A stretch of DNA of 14,287 bases, taken from assembly GCA_964442495.1 (NCBI GenBank), contig CAYTZN010000030.1, forward strand, positions 1 to 14,287. Reading direction: 5' to 3'. The position numbers were made by a program, and so were the translations under genes. The notes beneath the pieces were generated by a model. The model was given only the letters and a program-made list of their open reading frames with translations, ran no database searches and was not told where the DNA came from. This document shows, piece by piece, positions 14,114-14,287 of the stretch. Source of the DNA: CAYTZN01 sp964442495. Lineage in GTDB: Bacteria > Pseudomonadota > Gammaproteobacteria > Legionellales > Legionellaceae. Within the stretch, counting starts at the first letter, position 1. Every line of letters starts with the position of its first letter.

Positions 14114-14119
14114 ATTATA
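14114..14119 (-). promoter_or_regulatory. Probable -10 box of the glycosyltransferase-sulfotransferase operon
   Basis: On the minus strand a perfect TATAAT sits about 28 bp before the start codon at 14086. No good -35 hexamer is present at 16-18 bp. The predicted transcript would carry a short leader containing the GGGGA ribosome binding site. The upstream sequence is very AT-rich, so chance matches are possible. Confidence 0.4.
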
Positions 14120-14167
14120 AATTAAATTGTTTTTGTTATGTGAGCTATGTCTTCTGACGCGCTATAT

Positions 14168-14287
14168 CTAACTTGCAACAACGTCTAATTTATTTTTAGA
14201 ATGGTAAACCGTATGGTACCGATACTTATCAGGACTCCAGTGCAAGGTATTTTCCACCTGCCAGTGCATACGTGCGGCGCGTAAAAT
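14168..14287 (-). pseudogene. C-terminal remnant of an ISAs1-type transposase, cut by the window edge
   Basis: Reading leftward from the window end, the frame gives ARMHWQVENTLHW within its first 17 codons. This is the HW-x-(I/V)-EN-x-LHW signature of ISAs1-type DDE transposases, with Glu as the third catalytic residue. Intact members continue with VLDV-x-F-x-ED, but here the sequence turns into unrelated codons (SPDKYRYH...) and stops at 14168-14170, so the gene is truncated or recombined right after the motif. The rest lies outside the window. It is 81 bp upstream of the large fusion gene start, in the same orientation, and may mark the edge of an inserted segment. Confidence 0.65.

Noticed and set aside
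1..14287. CRISPR arrays, tRNA or rRNA genes
   Set aside because: No regularly spaced identical repeats, cloverleaf-like tRNA or conserved rRNA stretches were seen on either strand.

Overview
The window is AT-rich bacterial DNA. It encodes an outer-membrane autotransporter and a Lol-type lipoprotein, so the organism is Gram-negative. By general look (AT-rich coding, IS66 and ISAs1 debris, TPR-sulfotransferase genes) it is most likely a gammaproteobacterium, possibly Legionellales. That placement is a low-confidence impression because no rRNA or marker gene is present.

Left part (1-2558): a 170-bp element with perfect 32-bp terminal inverted repeats (55-224) is followed by a probable three-gene operon on the + strand. 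Its genes are a tandem NTF2/SnoaL-like protein (511-1383), a left-handed beta-helix acetyltransferase of the Vat/CatB xenobiotic type (1435-2058), and a GNAT acetyltransferase (2055-2558) that overlaps it by ATGA. A gene-free stretch (2559-2910) leads to a broken IS66-type transposase gene (2911-3583). That gene has lost its catalytic core and carries a second small frameshifting deletion.

Central part (3639-8947, + strand): a fused ATP sulfurylase/APS kinase (a PAPS-making enzyme) lies 58 bp upstream of an 884-residue autotransporter with a nine-repeat beta-helical passenger. The autotransporter is followed after 4 bp by a GTG-started lipoprotein with an alpha/beta-hydrolase Ser-Asp-His set.

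Right part (8958-14086, - strand, convergent): two large genes overlap by ATGA. The upstream one encodes a rare-looking TPR / GT9-like glycosyltransferase / TPR / sulfotransferase chain of 1017 residues. The downstream one encodes a 692-residue TPR-sulfotransferase. At the right edge (14168-14287, - strand) is the C-terminal remnant of an ISAs1-type transposase.

How the genes may work together (inference): the Sat-CysC fusion would supply PAPS, and the two sulfotransferases would use it. One sulfotransferase is physically fused to a GT-B glycosyltransferase. The autotransporter, whose Ser/Asn/Thr-rich repeats contain no tyrosine, is a candidate glycoprotein acceptor. This could be a sulfation/glycosylation locus for a secreted adhesin or another surface glycan, bordered on both sides by transposon debris. 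The individual enzyme families are well supported; the joint function is a hypothesis.
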